Under the pieces are notes generated by a model, which made no database searches, had not been told where the DNA came from, and worked only from the letters and a program-made list of their open reading frames with translations. 64,000 nt of DNA from Bacillota bacterium (GTDB lineage Bacteria > Bacillota > Sulfobacillia > JAJZYS01 > JAJZLH01): contig JAJZLY010000014.1 in the NCBI GenBank assembly GCA_021850485.1, positions 33,526 through 97,525 of the forward strand. Reading direction: 5' to 3'. The position numbers were made by a program, and so were the translations under genes. This document shows, piece after piece, positions 1 to 8,927 of this stretch (positions within the stretch are counted from its first letter, which is position 1; each line of letters begins with the position of its first letter).

Positions 1-890
1 TTTGCGACCCGGGCGGCGAGTCGGTCCTGATCGCCGGCGTGGCGGCCTACCTGATAGCCCATGACCAGCTTGCTCTGGTCGACCGGCTGAAACTCCTCAA
101 CTCGGCGGACTGTCGACTTCGGCCGCTCCTGTGGCGGCTGATATGGGTCACCTGCGCGCCCTGGCAGGTCGCCAAACAGCCGTTCAATCTGGCGGATCAT
201 GTCGTCTGCGTCCATGTCGCCACTGGCGGCCACCGTGATCGGTGCCTGGGCCAGGAGTTCATGGTAGGCGGCTGCCACCTCTTGGGGCCCGGTCTGGTCC
301 AACTGCTCGATGGTTCCATAGGCCGTCTGGCAGTATGGGTCTCCCTCGAACATCGCTTCCAGCATCCGGATTTGGGCGTACTCGGTCTTATTGTTAAAGA
401 TGCCTTGCAGCTCACTGGAGATGGATCGCCGCTCCTCCTCCAGATAGCCGGCGTGGAAACCGTCGCCGTCTATCAGCGGCTCGCGCAGCACCTCGGCCCA
501 CAGGCCGAGGGCCTTGTCCCAGATCGGTTCAGGCAGGATGCGATCCGATACGCAGCCTAGCCTCAGATGCAACAGATGGGCGTTACCGAGCTTGCTGGCG
601 GCGCCAGTCAGGGACGCCCCGTAGAGGCTGTCCAGGAGTGCGCGCAGCTGCAAGGTCTCCGGGACGCGGCTACTTCCCCGCACCAAGACGGCAGGGACCA
701 ACGCCTGAGCCGCAGTCTGACTTCCCAGCCGCAAGCGGCAGGTGAGCATGATGCTCCGCCGGCGGAACTTACGGCTGGGCAGCAGCAAGATGCGGATGCC
801 ATTGCTCAAGTGGTGGGTCACCAGCCGGCTGGAAATCGCCGATTGGGTCCCCTCTTTGCGTTGCGGGTGAAGGGGTGAGAAAGCGCTCAA
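1..890 (-). CDS. yfmF: YfmF-like M16 family peptidase homologue, 3' end outside the window
   Basis: The minus-strand reading gives a protein of the M16 (insulinase-like) superfamily. The stretch [20 protein letters not shown] followed by [13 protein letters not shown] matches the N-terminal core of YfmF, the non-catalytic partner of YmfH linked in Bacillota to 5-aminopentanol modification of EF-P. The zinc motif HxxEH is absent from the visible part, as expected for YfmF. A TTG at 890 overlaps the ftsH stop as TTGA and is preceded by a GGAGAGAAGG Shine-Dalgarno, so I take it as the start. A GTG at 821 is the alternative and would begin at [11 protein letters not shown], close to where family homology starts. 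The gene is the third member of a tilS-ftsH-yfmF unit and runs off the left edge. Function in EF-P modification is family knowledge, not visible here. Confidence 0.75.
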   Translation of the reverse strand, partial: MSAFSPLHPQRKEGTQSAISSRLVTHHLSNGIRILLLPSRKFRRRSIMLTCRLRLGSQTAAQALVPAVLVRGSSRVPETLQLRALLDSLYGASLTGAASKLGNAHLLHLRLGCVSDRILPEPIWDKALGLWAEVLREPLIDGDGFHAGYLEEERRSISSELQGIFNNKTEYAQIRMLEAMFEGDPYCQTAYGTIEQLDQTGPQEVAAAYHELLAQAPITVAASGDMDADDMIRQIERLFGDLPGRAGDPYQPPQERPKSTVRRVEEFQPVDQSKLVMGYQVGRHAGDQDRLAARVA

Positions 891-2698
891 CTGGCCTTCT
901 CTCCGACACCCATCAGCTGCTCAAACTCCGGCCCCTCTAGGGTTTCTTTCTCAAGCAACTCGGCCGAGATCTTGTCCAGCTGCTCACGGTGCGCCACCAG
1001 CAGGTCCTTGGCCTTCTGATAGCACTCGCCGACGATGCGCCTGGTCTCGTCGTCAATGGTGGCCGCCACCTTTTCGGAGTAGTTCCGGTCGCGCAGGAAG
1101 TCGCGTCCCATGAACACGGTATCTTGCTTGGTGCCGTAGGTCATGGGGCCCAGCGCGTCTGACATGCCGAACTCGGTAATCATCCGCCGCACCATCTTGG
1201 TCGCCTTGTCGAGGTCGTCGCTGGCACCAGTGGTGATCTCGCCAAACACCACTTCCTCGGCTGCCCGCCCGCCCAGAGCGGCGGTCACCCGGTCGGTGAA
1301 CTCCTCCTTGGAGACCAGATAGCGATCTTCTCTCGGCATTTGCATGGTATAGCCCAGTCCCATCCCGCGCGGAATGATCGTCACCTTGACCACCGGATCA
1401 GCATGCTCCAAGACGGTGGCGACCAGGGCGTGACCGACTTCGTGAAAGGCCACGACGCGCCGTTCTTTCTCGTTCATGACCCGAGCCTTGCGCTGGGGGC
1501 CGGCGATCACCCGCTCCACAGCCTCGCGCAACTCGTCCATGCCGACCCGCTTCTTGCGACGGCGTGCGGTCAAAAGGGCGCCTTCGTTCAGCATGTTGGC
1601 CAAATCGGCACCGGTAAATCCCGGTGTCATCCGGGCGATGTCTCCAAGGTCGACCTCTTTTTCAAGCGGCTTGTTGCGGGCGTGCACGTCCAAAATCTCC
1701 TGCCGGCTCTTCAGGTCCGGCCGGTGGATGACCACCTGGCGGTCGAAGCGGCCGGGACGCAACAGGGCTGGATCCAGCACGTCCGGGCGGTTGGTGGCGG
1801 CCATCACGATGATGCCCTCGTTGACACCAAAGCCGTCCATCTCTACCAGCAACTGATTCAGCGTCTGCTCTCGCTCGTCGTGACCGCCACCGTACCCAGC
1901 ACCACGCATCCGGCCCACCGCATCGATCTCATCGATGAACACGATGCAGGGCGAGCTCCGCTTTGCCTGATCAAACAGGTCGCGGACCCGGGAGGCGCCG
2001 ACGCCCACAAACATCTCGACGAAGTCGGAGCCAGAAATCGAGAAAAACGGCACCCCAGCTTCGCCAGCCACGGCACGAGCCAAAAGCGTCTTGCCGGTGC
2101 CCGGTTCGCCGAACAGCAACACACCCTTGGGGATGCGCGCCCCTACCTCCAGATATCGGCGCGGGTGCTTTAGGAAGTCGATGATCTCGGCCAGCTCTTC
2201 TTTGACTTCGTCGACGCCGGCCACATCCTTAAAGGTCACCCGCGTCTTCTCGTCGTTGTTGTGCATGCGCGCCCGGCTGCGTCCGAACTGCATGACCCGA
2301 TTCCCGCCACCTTGGCTCTGTTGCATCATGAAGAAGAACAATCCGCCGATGACCAGGGTCGGCAGCAGGTAGATGAGGAGCGTGGACCACCACGGGCTCT
2401 GGGCCGGCGTGGCGATCGAAAACGCCACGTGCTTGGCCGCAAGCAGCGAGATCAGGCTGCTGTCGGAGGTGGGAAGCACCGCCTGGAACTGCTGGCCGTT
2501 GACCAGGGTTCCGGTCATGATCTGGGTCTGCTCGTTCAGCTGGGCACTCTTCAACGATCCCGCCTGCACCGCGGTCAACATGTGGCTGTACGACCATGTC
2601 GGCAGGACAGGGGTCGGCGTCGACACGTACTTGGCCAAGGCCAAGAAGAAAACAATGGCCAACAGGGGGACAATCAGGCGCCGGAGCATGTTGTTCAT
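887..2698 (-). CDS. ftsH: ATP-dependent zinc metalloprotease FtsH
   Basis: FtsH is a membrane-anchored AAA+ protease that degrades misfolded and short-lived membrane and cytoplasmic proteins as a hexamer. The 603-residue product has an N-terminal transmembrane segment (about residues 8-24), a periplasmic stretch, and a second hydrophobic segment near residue 105-125. The AAA module carries Walker A GEPGTGKT and Walker B IVFIDEID, plus the second region of homology [18 protein letters not shown]. The protease domain has the zinc motif HEVGH. Length is normal for the family. ATG at 2698 overlaps the tilS stop (ATGA), so translation is probably coupled to tilS. The order tilS-ftsH is common in Bacillota. 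Confidence 0.97.
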   Translation of the reverse strand: MNNMLRRLIVPLLAIVFFLALAKYVSTPTPVLPTWSYSHMLTAVQAGSLKSAQLNEQTQIMTGTLVNGQQFQAVLPTSDSSLISLLAAKHVAFSIATPAQSPWWSTLLIYLLPTLVIGGLFFFMMQQSQGGGNRVMQFGRSRARMHNNDEKTRVTFKDVAGVDEVKEELAEIIDFLKHPRRYLEVGARIPKGVLLFGEPGTGKTLLARAVAGEAGVPFFSISGSDFVEMFVGVGASRVRDLFDQAKRSSPCIVFIDEIDAVGRMRGAGYGGGHDEREQTLNQLLVEMDGFGVNEGIIVMAATNRPDVLDPALLRPGRFDRQVVIHRPDLKSRQEILDVHARNKPLEKEVDLGDIARMTPGFTGADLANMLNEGALLTARRRKKRVGMDELREAVERVIAGPQRKARVMNEKERRVVAFHEVGHALVATVLEHADPVVKVTIIPRGMGLGYTMQMPREDRYLVSKEEFTDRVTAALGGRAAEEVVFGEITTGASDDLDKATKMVRRMITEFGMSDALGPMTYGTKQDTVFMGRDFLRDRNYSEKVAATIDDETRRIVGECYQKAKDLLVAHREQLDKISAELLEKETLEGPEFEQLMGVGEKAS

Positions 2699-4071
2699 AA
2701 GCGGGCGGACGCCCCTTTCCTGACGGGCCTACCCCTAGCCACACGGTGTTTCGGCGCAGGTTTCTTAAGATTACCACAATCGCTCGCTGCCGCACCCAGC
2801 CCAACAAGAGGTAGGCGCCTGTCCCTCAGCGTGGCGCGCTCGGCGGAAAACTCCAGTTCGCCCTCGCCCTGCCATGGGCCACGCACGCCCAGCACCGCGG
2901 CCACCCCATGCTCGGTCACGATCAGGGGCACTCTGGTGCGCAGCGGCATCGGCACGCCAGCGCCGTCCCAAACGTCGGCCAGGCCCCCGCCGGAGGTCAG
3001 CCGATCCCCGGGCTGCCAGCCACGGATCCACATCGGCGTAGCGATGTCGGCCAGTTGCATGTCCGCCAGGCCAGGCGGCAACGGCGCCGGAATGCAGATG
3101 GTCTGGCCGGGGCCGGGGGCCGCCTGCAGCGGCAATTCTGGCCGCACGCCGCTAGGTCCCAACCACACGCTGGCGCCCATCTTTCCCACCCAAAGTCCGC
3201 GCCCGCCGCCGCCACCGGTCGCCAGGGCACGGCCAAGCGCCGTCACCTGCCCCTCTGTCGGCCTCCGATTCAGACGTACCAAGAGGGCGTAGGCGATGCG
3301 AGAGACTACTGCGCTGGGCAGCCCCTCGGGCAGATCGAGGACCAAGCCACCGCACACCGGTCGCACCGTGGCCAGAGACCGCTCGGCCTGCTCACCCAAG
3401 GCATCGTCGTCCCATGCGGCCAGCCGAGCCGCCCGCCCCAAAATCCGCTCGATCTGCGGCTGGCGTGTTGCTATCGCCGGCAGCAGTTCCAGCCGGATCC
3501 AATTGCGCAGGCGCACTTGGTCGACATTGGTCGGGTCGTCCTCATAGGGGATGTGTGCGGCATCGGCCCACCGCCGCAACTCGCCGCCGGGGACGTCGAT
3601 CAGGGGACGTAGCCACAAGCCTTCCGACCACTGGCGCATGCCCCGAATGCCATGGCTGGTGGTGCCCTGGATCAGGTGGGCAAGCACCGTTTCTGCCTGA
3701 TCCGACCCATGGTGGGCCAAGATCACGGCCTGGGCGTCCACGACGGCGGCCACATGGGCGAGAAATCGCCTGCGCTCCAGGCGTGCGCGCTCCTCTGTCG
3801 CCGCCCACCTGGCCGGAAGGTGACCGACGCTCAAAGGCAGCCCGAGGAGCTGGGCGCGGGCGGCGACCAGTTGTGGTGCCCGACTTTTCCGCCAGCCGTG
3901 ATCCAGGCAGGCGATATGCAGAAAAAGCCCGATCTGCGGTGCGATCTGGGCCATCGCCTCGAGCAGCGCCATGGAGTCGGCCCCGCCACTCACCGCAACC
4001 ACGGCGTGAGGCTGAATCCTGTCAGCGAAAGCCGCCTGCACCCGCTGACGCAGCGTCAACATCCAGTCCAT
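2695..4071 (-). CDS. tilS: tRNA(Ile)-lysidine synthetase TilS
   Basis: TilS uses ATP and lysine to convert C34 of the CAU anticodon of tRNA-Ile2 to lysidine, which switches its specificity from Met to Ile codons. The 458-residue protein begins with the PP-loop [17 protein letters not shown] (SGGxDS), followed by the family features [16 protein letters not shown] and RPLIDVP. A weakly conserved C-terminal substrate-binding region follows. It lies 97 bases downstream of a tRNA-Glu gene on the same strand and overlaps ftsH by four bases. Essential in most bacteria. Confidence 0.95.
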   Translation of the reverse strand: MDWMLTLRQRVQAAFADRIQPHAVVAVSGGADSMALLEAMAQIAPQIGLFLHIACLDHGWRKSRAPQLVAARAQLLGLPLSVGHLPARWAATEERARLERRRFLAHVAAVVDAQAVILAHHGSDQAETVLAHLIQGTTSHGIRGMRQWSEGLWLRPLIDVPGGELRRWADAAHIPYEDDPTNVDQVRLRNWIRLELLPAIATRQPQIERILGRAARLAAWDDDALGEQAERSLATVRPVCGGLVLDLPEGLPSAVVSRIAYALLVRLNRRPTEGQVTALGRALATGGGGGRGLWVGKMGASVWLGPSGVRPELPLQAAPGPGQTICIPAPLPPGLADMQLADIATPMWIRGWQPGDRLTSGGGLADVWDGAGVPMPLRTRVPLIVTEHGVAAVLGVRGPWQGEGELEFSAERATLRDRRLPLVGLGAAASDCGNLKKPAPKHRVARGRPVRKGASARL

Positions 4072-4126
4072 AGTCCGCTGTTCGCCAGCCCTTCTCCGCT
4101 GCCCTGTGCCAGCTCTCGAAAGCAGT

Positions 4127-4153
4127 CAGGCCGGACCTCTGCGGTCCAGCCTG
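4127..4153 (-). terminator. hairpin downstream of tRNA-Glu
   Basis: Read on the minus strand, CAGGCTGGACC and GGTCCGGCCTG pair over 11 positions with one wobble around a five-base loop. It sits 15 bases after the tRNA 3' end and is followed by ACTGCTTTC. The T run is short, so it may terminate only partly or serve as a processing structure; tilS begins 56 bases further on. Confidence 0.55.
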
Positions 4154-4167
4154 GCCAAGATGCGCAT

Positions 4168-4243
4168 TGGTGACCCCACCGGGATTCGAACCCGGGTCTT
4201 CACCGTGAAAGGGTGACGTCCTAGGCCTCTAGACGATGGGGTC
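4168..4243 (-). tRNA. tRNA-Glu (anticodon UUC)
   Basis: The minus strand folds into a 76-nucleotide cloverleaf. The acceptor arm GACCCCA pairs with TGGGGTC, discriminator A is followed by an encoded CCA, the anticodon loop CTTTCAC carries UUC, and the T arm contains GGTTCGAATCC. The sequence closely follows bacterial tRNA-Glu. It lies just upstream of tilS on the same strand. Confidence 0.95.
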
Positions 4244-4285
4244 TGGCGGAACATTATAGCATGGTTCCAGAGATCGCCCGTCTGC

Positions 4286-5332
4286 CTAGGCCGCCCCCAC
4301 CTTGCGGACTCCCTGGACCAGGGCCTGTAGCTTGCGCACGGCCTGCCAGCGGGGTGTTTGCGAAAATCCGCAGTCCGTGGTCAGGCTGAGGTCCTCGGCC
4401 GCAACGTGGCGCAGAAGGGTTTGCACCCGCCACGCCACATCGTCTGGGGTCTCGATGTACGAACTCTTGACGTCGACCACCCCGGCTGCCAGGAACAGAT
4501 GCCGGCCAGCCTGATCCAGCCACTGCGGCCACAACTCCACCTCTGCCATCTCTCGGTTGGCGAACTCCAGCACCCACTCGTCTGCCGGGATCTTCACTAG
4601 TTCCCGGACCAGTGGGTCGTAGCGGCGCCAGGCAAACGGCCGCCCCTGATTGTCGCCAAAACAGATGTGGACGGATTTGGCGACGTCGATTCCTGCGAGC
4701 GCTCGCTGAGCGGCCTCCACCGCCAGCAGTGGGTCCTGGTCGCGCGCGATCATCGGTTCATCGATCTGCACGTGGCTGGCCCCGGCCCGGATCAGGGCCT
4801 TCAACTCGCGATTGACCAGATCGGCCAATGCGAGCACGGCGTCGGGGCGGCTGGGGTAGCCGGCCGTGACCTCGATCGGAGTGGCCAGCGTGATCGGGCC
4901 AGCTACGGTCGCCTTCACCGGACGCGATGCAAAGGATTTGGCTACGGTCCAGGTCTCCACGGCGCCCAGCGTGACCTCCGTTGACAGGGCGGCACTCAGT
5001 TTGCGCTGGGGCATCTGGTCGTAGCCAAAGGGGCCCAGCCGACGAGCCACCGGCTGCAACGGCATGCCAAGCGCATCGTAGTACTGACCGAGGAAGCCAC
5101 CGGCAACGTAGATCTCTCCACTGCCGATCTCATCGAGACCTGCTCCCTCCTGGTCGATAACCGCCAGGTGCGTGGCATCGCGGGCGGCCTCAGCCAAATC
5201 TGCCGGGCCGACCGACGGATCCTGTAGCGCCCGCACCCGCAAGGAGATGAGCCAGCCTGGCGCCGACATGCTGCCTACGGCTGTCGTCCTCAGCCCCCCG
5301 AAGGCATGGTTTCCCGGCCGCACTGCGTCCAC
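4286..5332 (-). CDS. MetE-family (cobalamin-independent) methyltransferase, catalytic domain only
   Basis: The protein resembles the C-terminal catalytic barrel of cobalamin-independent methionine synthase, found alone in many archaea and bacteria. Visible landmarks are the N-terminal TTAVGSM, the VAGPITLA strand, HVQIDEP, and the probable zinc site formed by VHICFGD (His, Cys) and the late LTTDCGFSQTPR (Cys). There is no N-terminal folate-binding half, so the methyl donor is uncertain; short MetE-like proteins can use methylcobamide or act on other thiols. GTG at 5332 follows GGGAGGG with seven bases between and fits the family N-terminus better than an upstream ATG at 5380. Divergent from the next gene. 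Confidence 0.85.
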   Translation of the reverse strand: MDAVRPGNHAFGGLRTTAVGSMSAPGWLISLRVRALQDPSVGPADLAEAARDATHLAVIDQEGAGLDEIGSGEIYVAGGFLGQYYDALGMPLQPVARRLGPFGYDQMPQRKLSAALSTEVTLGAVETWTVAKSFASRPVKATVAGPITLATPIEVTAGYPSRPDAVLALADLVNRELKALIRAGASHVQIDEPMIARDQDPLLAVEAAQRALAGIDVAKSVHICFGDNQGRPFAWRRYDPLVRELVKIPADEWVLEFANREMAEVELWPQWLDQAGRHLFLAAGVVDVKSSYIETPDDVAWRVQTLLRHVAAEDLSLTTDCGFSQTPRWQAVRKLQALVQGVRKVGAA

Positions 5333-5479
5333 TTGCGTTCCCTCCCGCATTCGTGTGCTGAACGGACCATTCGTGATCAACTGGCTCGATCCCGCGCCGG
5401 CTGTGGCAGATGCCCCACCGAGAGACTATGCTGAGATGTAAACTCTGGCTCGCTAGGGCAACCTGAGGAGGTAGGCGCC

Positions 5480-5947
5480 ATGGCTCAGTTGACCCTCTAT
5501 CAGTTCGACACCTGACCCTATTGCGTATTGGTTCGCCGCCGGCTCGGAGAGCTCGGCCTCGCCTTCCAGGTGATCACCATCCCCCGTCCGCGCAGTGAGC
5601 GTCAAGAGGTTCTGGCCGTGAGCGGACAGCCCACGGTACCAGTCCTGGTCACCGACGATGGCGTCTTTGCTGATGAAAACGACATCTTGGCCTATCTGGA
5701 GCGGACCTATGGCCCGGCGCCCAAACGGCCGCAGGCCAAGGCCGAGCTATGGCCAACCGACTTAGCGGCCAAGCTAGATGCCCTGGCCACACGCCTAGCC
5801 GAGAGCAGCGAAGAGCTTTTGGCCATCTCCCGCGCTGCCCAAGTTCATCAGGCCGTGGACCTCACCAACGTGTTGCAGGTCGCTGGCCAGGCGGCTGCCG
5901 ATGCCGCCCGCTGGACGGCCGGACAGGCGGAGTCAGCGCGCTCCTGA
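5480..5947 (+). CDS. glutaredoxin/GST-N-like protein with in-frame TGA (probable selenocysteine)
   Basis: An ATG at 5480 sits behind GAGGAGG and opens MAQLTLYQFDT-TGA-PYCVLVRRRLG. The TGA (5513-5515, codon 12) occupies exactly the first cysteine of the CPYC redox motif of glutaredoxins, and the frame stays open for a further 143 codons. Downstream are the cis-proline element PTVPVLV and FADENDILAYLERTYG, both typical of thioredoxin-fold GST_N/glutaredoxin domains. A C-terminal helical, alanine-rich tail (about residues 85-155) has no recognised function. A hairpin with G residues in its loop follows the TGA at a spacing suited to a bacterial SECIS. I infer a 155-residue selenoprotein with a U-P-Y-C redox centre. 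A pipeline that treats TGA as stop would annotate only the part from TTG 5528. Confidence 0.82.
5538..5557 (+). promoter_or_regulatory. candidate bacterial SECIS hairpin
   Basis: GCCGGCTC (5538-5545) pairs with GAGCTCGGC (5549-5557), leaving one bulged C, and closes a GGA loop. The stem begins 22 bases after the TGA and the loop lies about 30 bases after it. Bacterial SECIS elements are coding-region hairpins shortly 3' of UGA, typically with G in the first loop positions. The structure was paired by eye; no folding energy was computed. Confidence 0.6.
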
Positions 5948-6056
5948 GGCCCGGGAGTGGCTATACCGCGACCCAGAAAACCCCTCTCCCCAGTCTTGGT
6001 CCCGAGCCGCCGGCGACGAAGCGCTCCGGCCTCTGGCCTCACCCTGTGGCGCTGAG

Positions 6057-7232
6057 CTAGGCATGTGGGCCTAAGAGCTCGGCGCCGTCATTAGCACATA
6101 GCTGGGCAAGGAGTCGGGCGGCTGGGCGCCAGGAAAAGCGCTGCCCAGCGCTCGGTGGCGGGCAAAGCCCGAAGGCCGGGCCCCAGCCTTCTCGCCACTC
6201 GAAATTGTCCCAAAGCGTCCAGTACAGGTAGCCCGCGACATCCAACCCCTGCTGCCTTGCCTCCAGCAGCACCCGCACGTGGCTGCGCAGATAATCGCAG
6301 CGCAAGTCCTCATCCAGCGTGGCGATGCCGTTTTCGGTGATCAGCACGGGCAGACCCATCGGCTTGAGCCAGGACAAAACGGCAGCCAGATCGGCGCTGT
6401 CCGTCACCCAACCCATCTGGCTGAGTCGTTCTCCCGGCCTGCTGCGGCGCACCTGGGTCAGGCCACGGGCATAACTGCGGGCATAGAAGTTGACACCCAA
6501 GAAGTCATGAGTGCCTGCGGTCCACTGGTAGAAGTACTGGTTGAACACCGCGTCCTGCAGGCGGCTGCCCAGCTGGTCCATCAGGTGGTGCGGGCGATGG
6601 GGCCAGATCCGGGTCAGATGTTTGGCGACACCCACGCGCCTGGCCGGGTCGATCTGATGCAAGATTTGAAAAGCCTGCCGATGGGCCCGTGCCAATGCGC
6701 GCCCTACCCGATTCACCTCGGTCAGAGAGCGACGACCCGGGGGCCACTCACCGAGCAGGTAACCCATCACCGCCAGCACCATCGGCTCGTTGATGGTCAC
6801 CCACCAGGTGGCATCGAGCGCGCTGCCCACCACCTTGCACAGGCGGGCGAAGTGAGTCGTGAAGTTTGGGCTGAGCACGCCGCCCTCTGCCTCCAGCCAC
6901 TTGGGCAGTGTGAAGTGGTGCAGCGTGACCACCGGTTCCAATCCGCAGTTCCTGGCCGTATCCACCATCTGCCGATAGTGGGCCAGGGCCGCCTGGTCCG
7001 TGGCACCAGGCGCCGGCTCGATCCGGCTCCACTCCACCGAAAAGCGATAGGCATTCAATCCCAAGGCCGCCACCTGACGAATGTCGTCCAGTGCATGCAG
7101 GTAGTGCTCGCAAGCCTTCCCCGCACCTTGGAACCCAGGTGTGATCGTCCGCTCGAATCTGGACCAGTCGGCGTGGTCGATGTTGCCTTCTACCTGGTAC
7201 GAAGAGGTCCCGACGCCCCAAAGCACGCCCAC
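6057..7232 (-). CDS. glycoside hydrolase family 1 (beta-glycosidase)
   Basis: GH1 enzymes hydrolyse beta-glucosides or galactosides with retention. The N-terminal GVGTSSYQVEGN, YRFSVEWSRIEP, the acid/base glutamate in VTINEP and the nucleophile glutamate in VLITENGIA are all present, as is the late YLYWTLWDNFEWREGW motif. At 391 residues it is shorter than most family members (around 440-480), apparently from shortened loops. There is no signal peptide, so it is cytoplasmic. The start is one of two GTG codons (7232 or 7226) behind GAGGAGG. The gene is divergent from the thymidylate kinase, with no sugar transporter nearby. Confidence 0.92.
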   Translation of the reverse strand: MGVLWGVGTSSYQVEGNIDHADWSRFERTITPGFQGAGKACEHYLHALDDIRQVAALGLNAYRFSVEWSRIEPAPGATDQAALAHYRQMVDTARNCGLEPVVTLHHFTLPKWLEAEGGVLSPNFTTHFARLCKVVGSALDATWWVTINEPMVLAVMGYLLGEWPPGRRSLTEVNRVGRALARAHRQAFQILHQIDPARRVGVAKHLTRIWPHRPHHLMDQLGSRLQDAVFNQYFYQWTAGTHDFLGVNFYARSYARGLTQVRRSRPGERLSQMGWVTDSADLAAVLSWLKPMGLPVLITENGIATLDEDLRCDYLRSHVRVLLEARQQGLDVAGYLYWTLWDNFEWREGWGPAFGLCPPPSAGQRFSWRPAARLLAQLCANDGAELLGPHA

Positions 7233-7316
7233 CCCTCCTCGCCGTTGCGCCGACAGGTTTTCGCTTCAGCCAAGGCGAACGCCTTCGCACTTCGCCCAGG
7301 CGCCTGAGGAGGCATC

Positions 7317-7928
7317 ATCACGCCAGGCACCCTGATCGCCGTCGAGGGCATTGATGGCAGCGGAATCAGCACCCAGTCCCAATCCCTGGTCCAGTGGCTG
7401 CAAGGCACGGGGCGTCCCGCCCTTGGCACCAAGGAGCCCAGCGATGGTCCCGTCGGTCAACTGATTCGCCGTGCCCTGCAGGCCCAGGGAGAGGCGGCCC
7501 AGGTCAGCGAGCCGGTCCTGGCCGCCTTGTTCGCCGCCGACCGCATCGACCACTTGCAGCGGGTGATCGAGCCGGCCCTGACCAGTGGCCAGATCGTGGT
7601 CTGTGACCGCTATCTTCTCTCTTCGTTTGCCTACCAGTCCCTGGCCGTGGACATGGATTGGCTACGCCAACTCAACCGCCAGGCCCGGCGCCCGGACCTC
7701 ACGCTGTGGCTCACCGTCTCCCCGGCCACCAGCCGCCGCCGCCGCTGGCAGCGGCCGGCTGACGAACGCTATGAGGCGGACGACCACCTGGCCAGGGTCG
7801 CAGCTCAGATGGGTGACGTCTCAAGGCAGCTGAGGTCCGAGCTCCAGATCGTGGCCGTGGACGGTGAAGGCAGTGCCCAGGAGGTACTCACCCGCCTGCA
7901 AGCGGCGGTGATGGAAAGGCTGCGCTGA
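7317..7928 (+). CDS. tmk: thymidylate kinase, non-canonical start codon
   Basis: Thymidylate kinase phosphorylates dTMP to dTDP. The reading frame shows TLIAVEGIDGSG at the N-terminus, then TKEPSDGPVGQLIR (TREP-like), LFAADRIDHL, CDRYLLSSFAYQ and the DLTLWL strand, all in family order. An in-frame TGA (7305-7307) bounds the frame upstream and no ATG, GTG or TTG occurs before codon 71, so the N-terminal P-loop must begin at ATC 7317 or ACG 7320, which lie 4 and 7 bases after GAGGAGG. The P-loop reads GIDGSGIST, with isoleucine where the ATP-phosphate-binding lysine normally stands. It could be a divergent or impaired kinase; no second copy is in the window. The 3' end overlaps the convergent methyltransferase gene by 41 bases. 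Confidence 0.8.
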   Translation: MTPGTLIAVEGIDGSGISTQSQSLVQWLQGTGRPALGTKEPSDGPVGQLIRRALQAQGEAAQVSEPVLAALFAADRIDHLQRVIEPALTSGQIVVCDRYLLSSFAYQSLAVDMDWLRQLNRQARRPDLTLWLTVSPATSRRRRWQRPADERYEADDHLARVAAQMGDVSRQLRSELQIVAVDGEGSAQEVLTRLQAAVMERLR

Positions 7929-8781
7929 TGCGAGCGTTGGCAAGGCGTACGTAGTCCGCATCCGATTCCACGCCCAATCCCTTTCGTCCCCGCCGCATGG
8001 CGGCAATCACAGTCTGGCCACTGCCGGCGAACGGGTCCAGCACCACATCATCGGGATAGGTGTACAGCTCGATCAATCGCCCGGGCAGTTCCTCAGGGAA
8101 GGGTGCTGGGTGGCCGACCCGCCGGGCCGAGACCGATGGGAAGTGCCAAACGCTGCGGGTGAGCTCGGTGAACCGGGCAGCCTCCAGGGTTCCGTCTTGA
8201 TCGCCCTTTCGGCCGTAGCTTTCCTTGGAGAACACCAGCACGTACTCGTGGACATCGCGCAGCGTCGGATTGGCCGGCTGCCGCCAGCTGCCCCAGGCGG
8301 TGGAAACCCCGGCGCTGGCGCCCTTGTCCCACACCACCTCACCGCGCATCAGGTAGCCGATGTCGATCAGGTCGAGGGCGATGTAACTGGCCAATGGGAT
8401 GTACGGCCGTCGGCCCAAGTTGGCAACATTCACCGCCAGCCGGCCACCGGGCACCAACAGCCGATAGATTTGGGTGAAGACCTGCCGCAATAGGAGCCGA
8501 TACTCGGGCAAGGTGAGATCAAGGTCGTAATCCTTTCCAGCGTTGTACGGCGGTGACGTGACGACCAGGTGGCAGCAGCCATCGGGCAAGAAGTCCAGCT
8601 GGCGGCTGTCGGCGGCAATCACTTTGCCGAGGAGTTCAGGAGCGATCTGACCGCCCGGGCCAGATTCCGGTGGTGCCTCGCTGGCGGTAGGACCGTAGAG
8701 CTTGCGCTGATAGAAAGCGGCGGCGTCATGTCCCTGTCGCCCAGGCATGCCAAAGGTCTCCGTCTTGGTCCGCCGTCGCAT
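7888..8781 (-). CDS. DNA methyltransferase, beta-type motif order (N4-cytosine or N6-adenine)
   Basis: The catalytic motif IV VVTSPPYNAGKDY comes early and the AdoMet-binding motif I VVLDPFAGSGQTV comes near the C-terminus, the order of beta-class amino-methyltransferases. FxGxG-like DPFAGSGQT is followed by GLGVESDADYV. ATG at 8781 follows GGGGAGATGAGG and is preferred over a longer frame reaching 8955, because that extension would run into the promoter region of the divergent transporter. No cognate restriction endonuclease is adjacent, so it is probably an orphan methylase or a regulator of expression or replication. Specificity cannot be read from the sequence. Confidence 0.9.
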   Translation of the reverse strand: MRRRTKTETFGMPGRQGHDAAAFYQRKLYGPTASEAPPESGPGGQIAPELLGKVIAADSRQLDFLPDGCCHLVVTSPPYNAGKDYDLDLTLPEYRLLLRQVFTQIYRLLVPGGRLAVNVANLGRRPYIPLASYIALDLIDIGYLMRGEVVWDKGASAGVSTAWGSWRQPANPTLRDVHEYVLVFSKESYGRKGDQDGTLEAARFTELTRSVWHFPSVSARRVGHPAPFPEELPGRLIELYTYPDDVVLDPFAGSGQTVIAAMRRGRKGLGVESDADYVRLANARISAAFPSPPLAGG

Positions 8782-8927
8782 GGCCTCATCTCCCCGCTCA
8801 GAAGTTCGCGTCTTAGTGGCTGCCTCCTTGTCCTGCTGTCCTGGCCAAACGGTTTCGCTGAAGGTGCCCTGCGCCGACCTGAATGTGTACAATGTGGGAC
8901 GTGTCCGCAAGGAGGCGTCGGCTGCCG

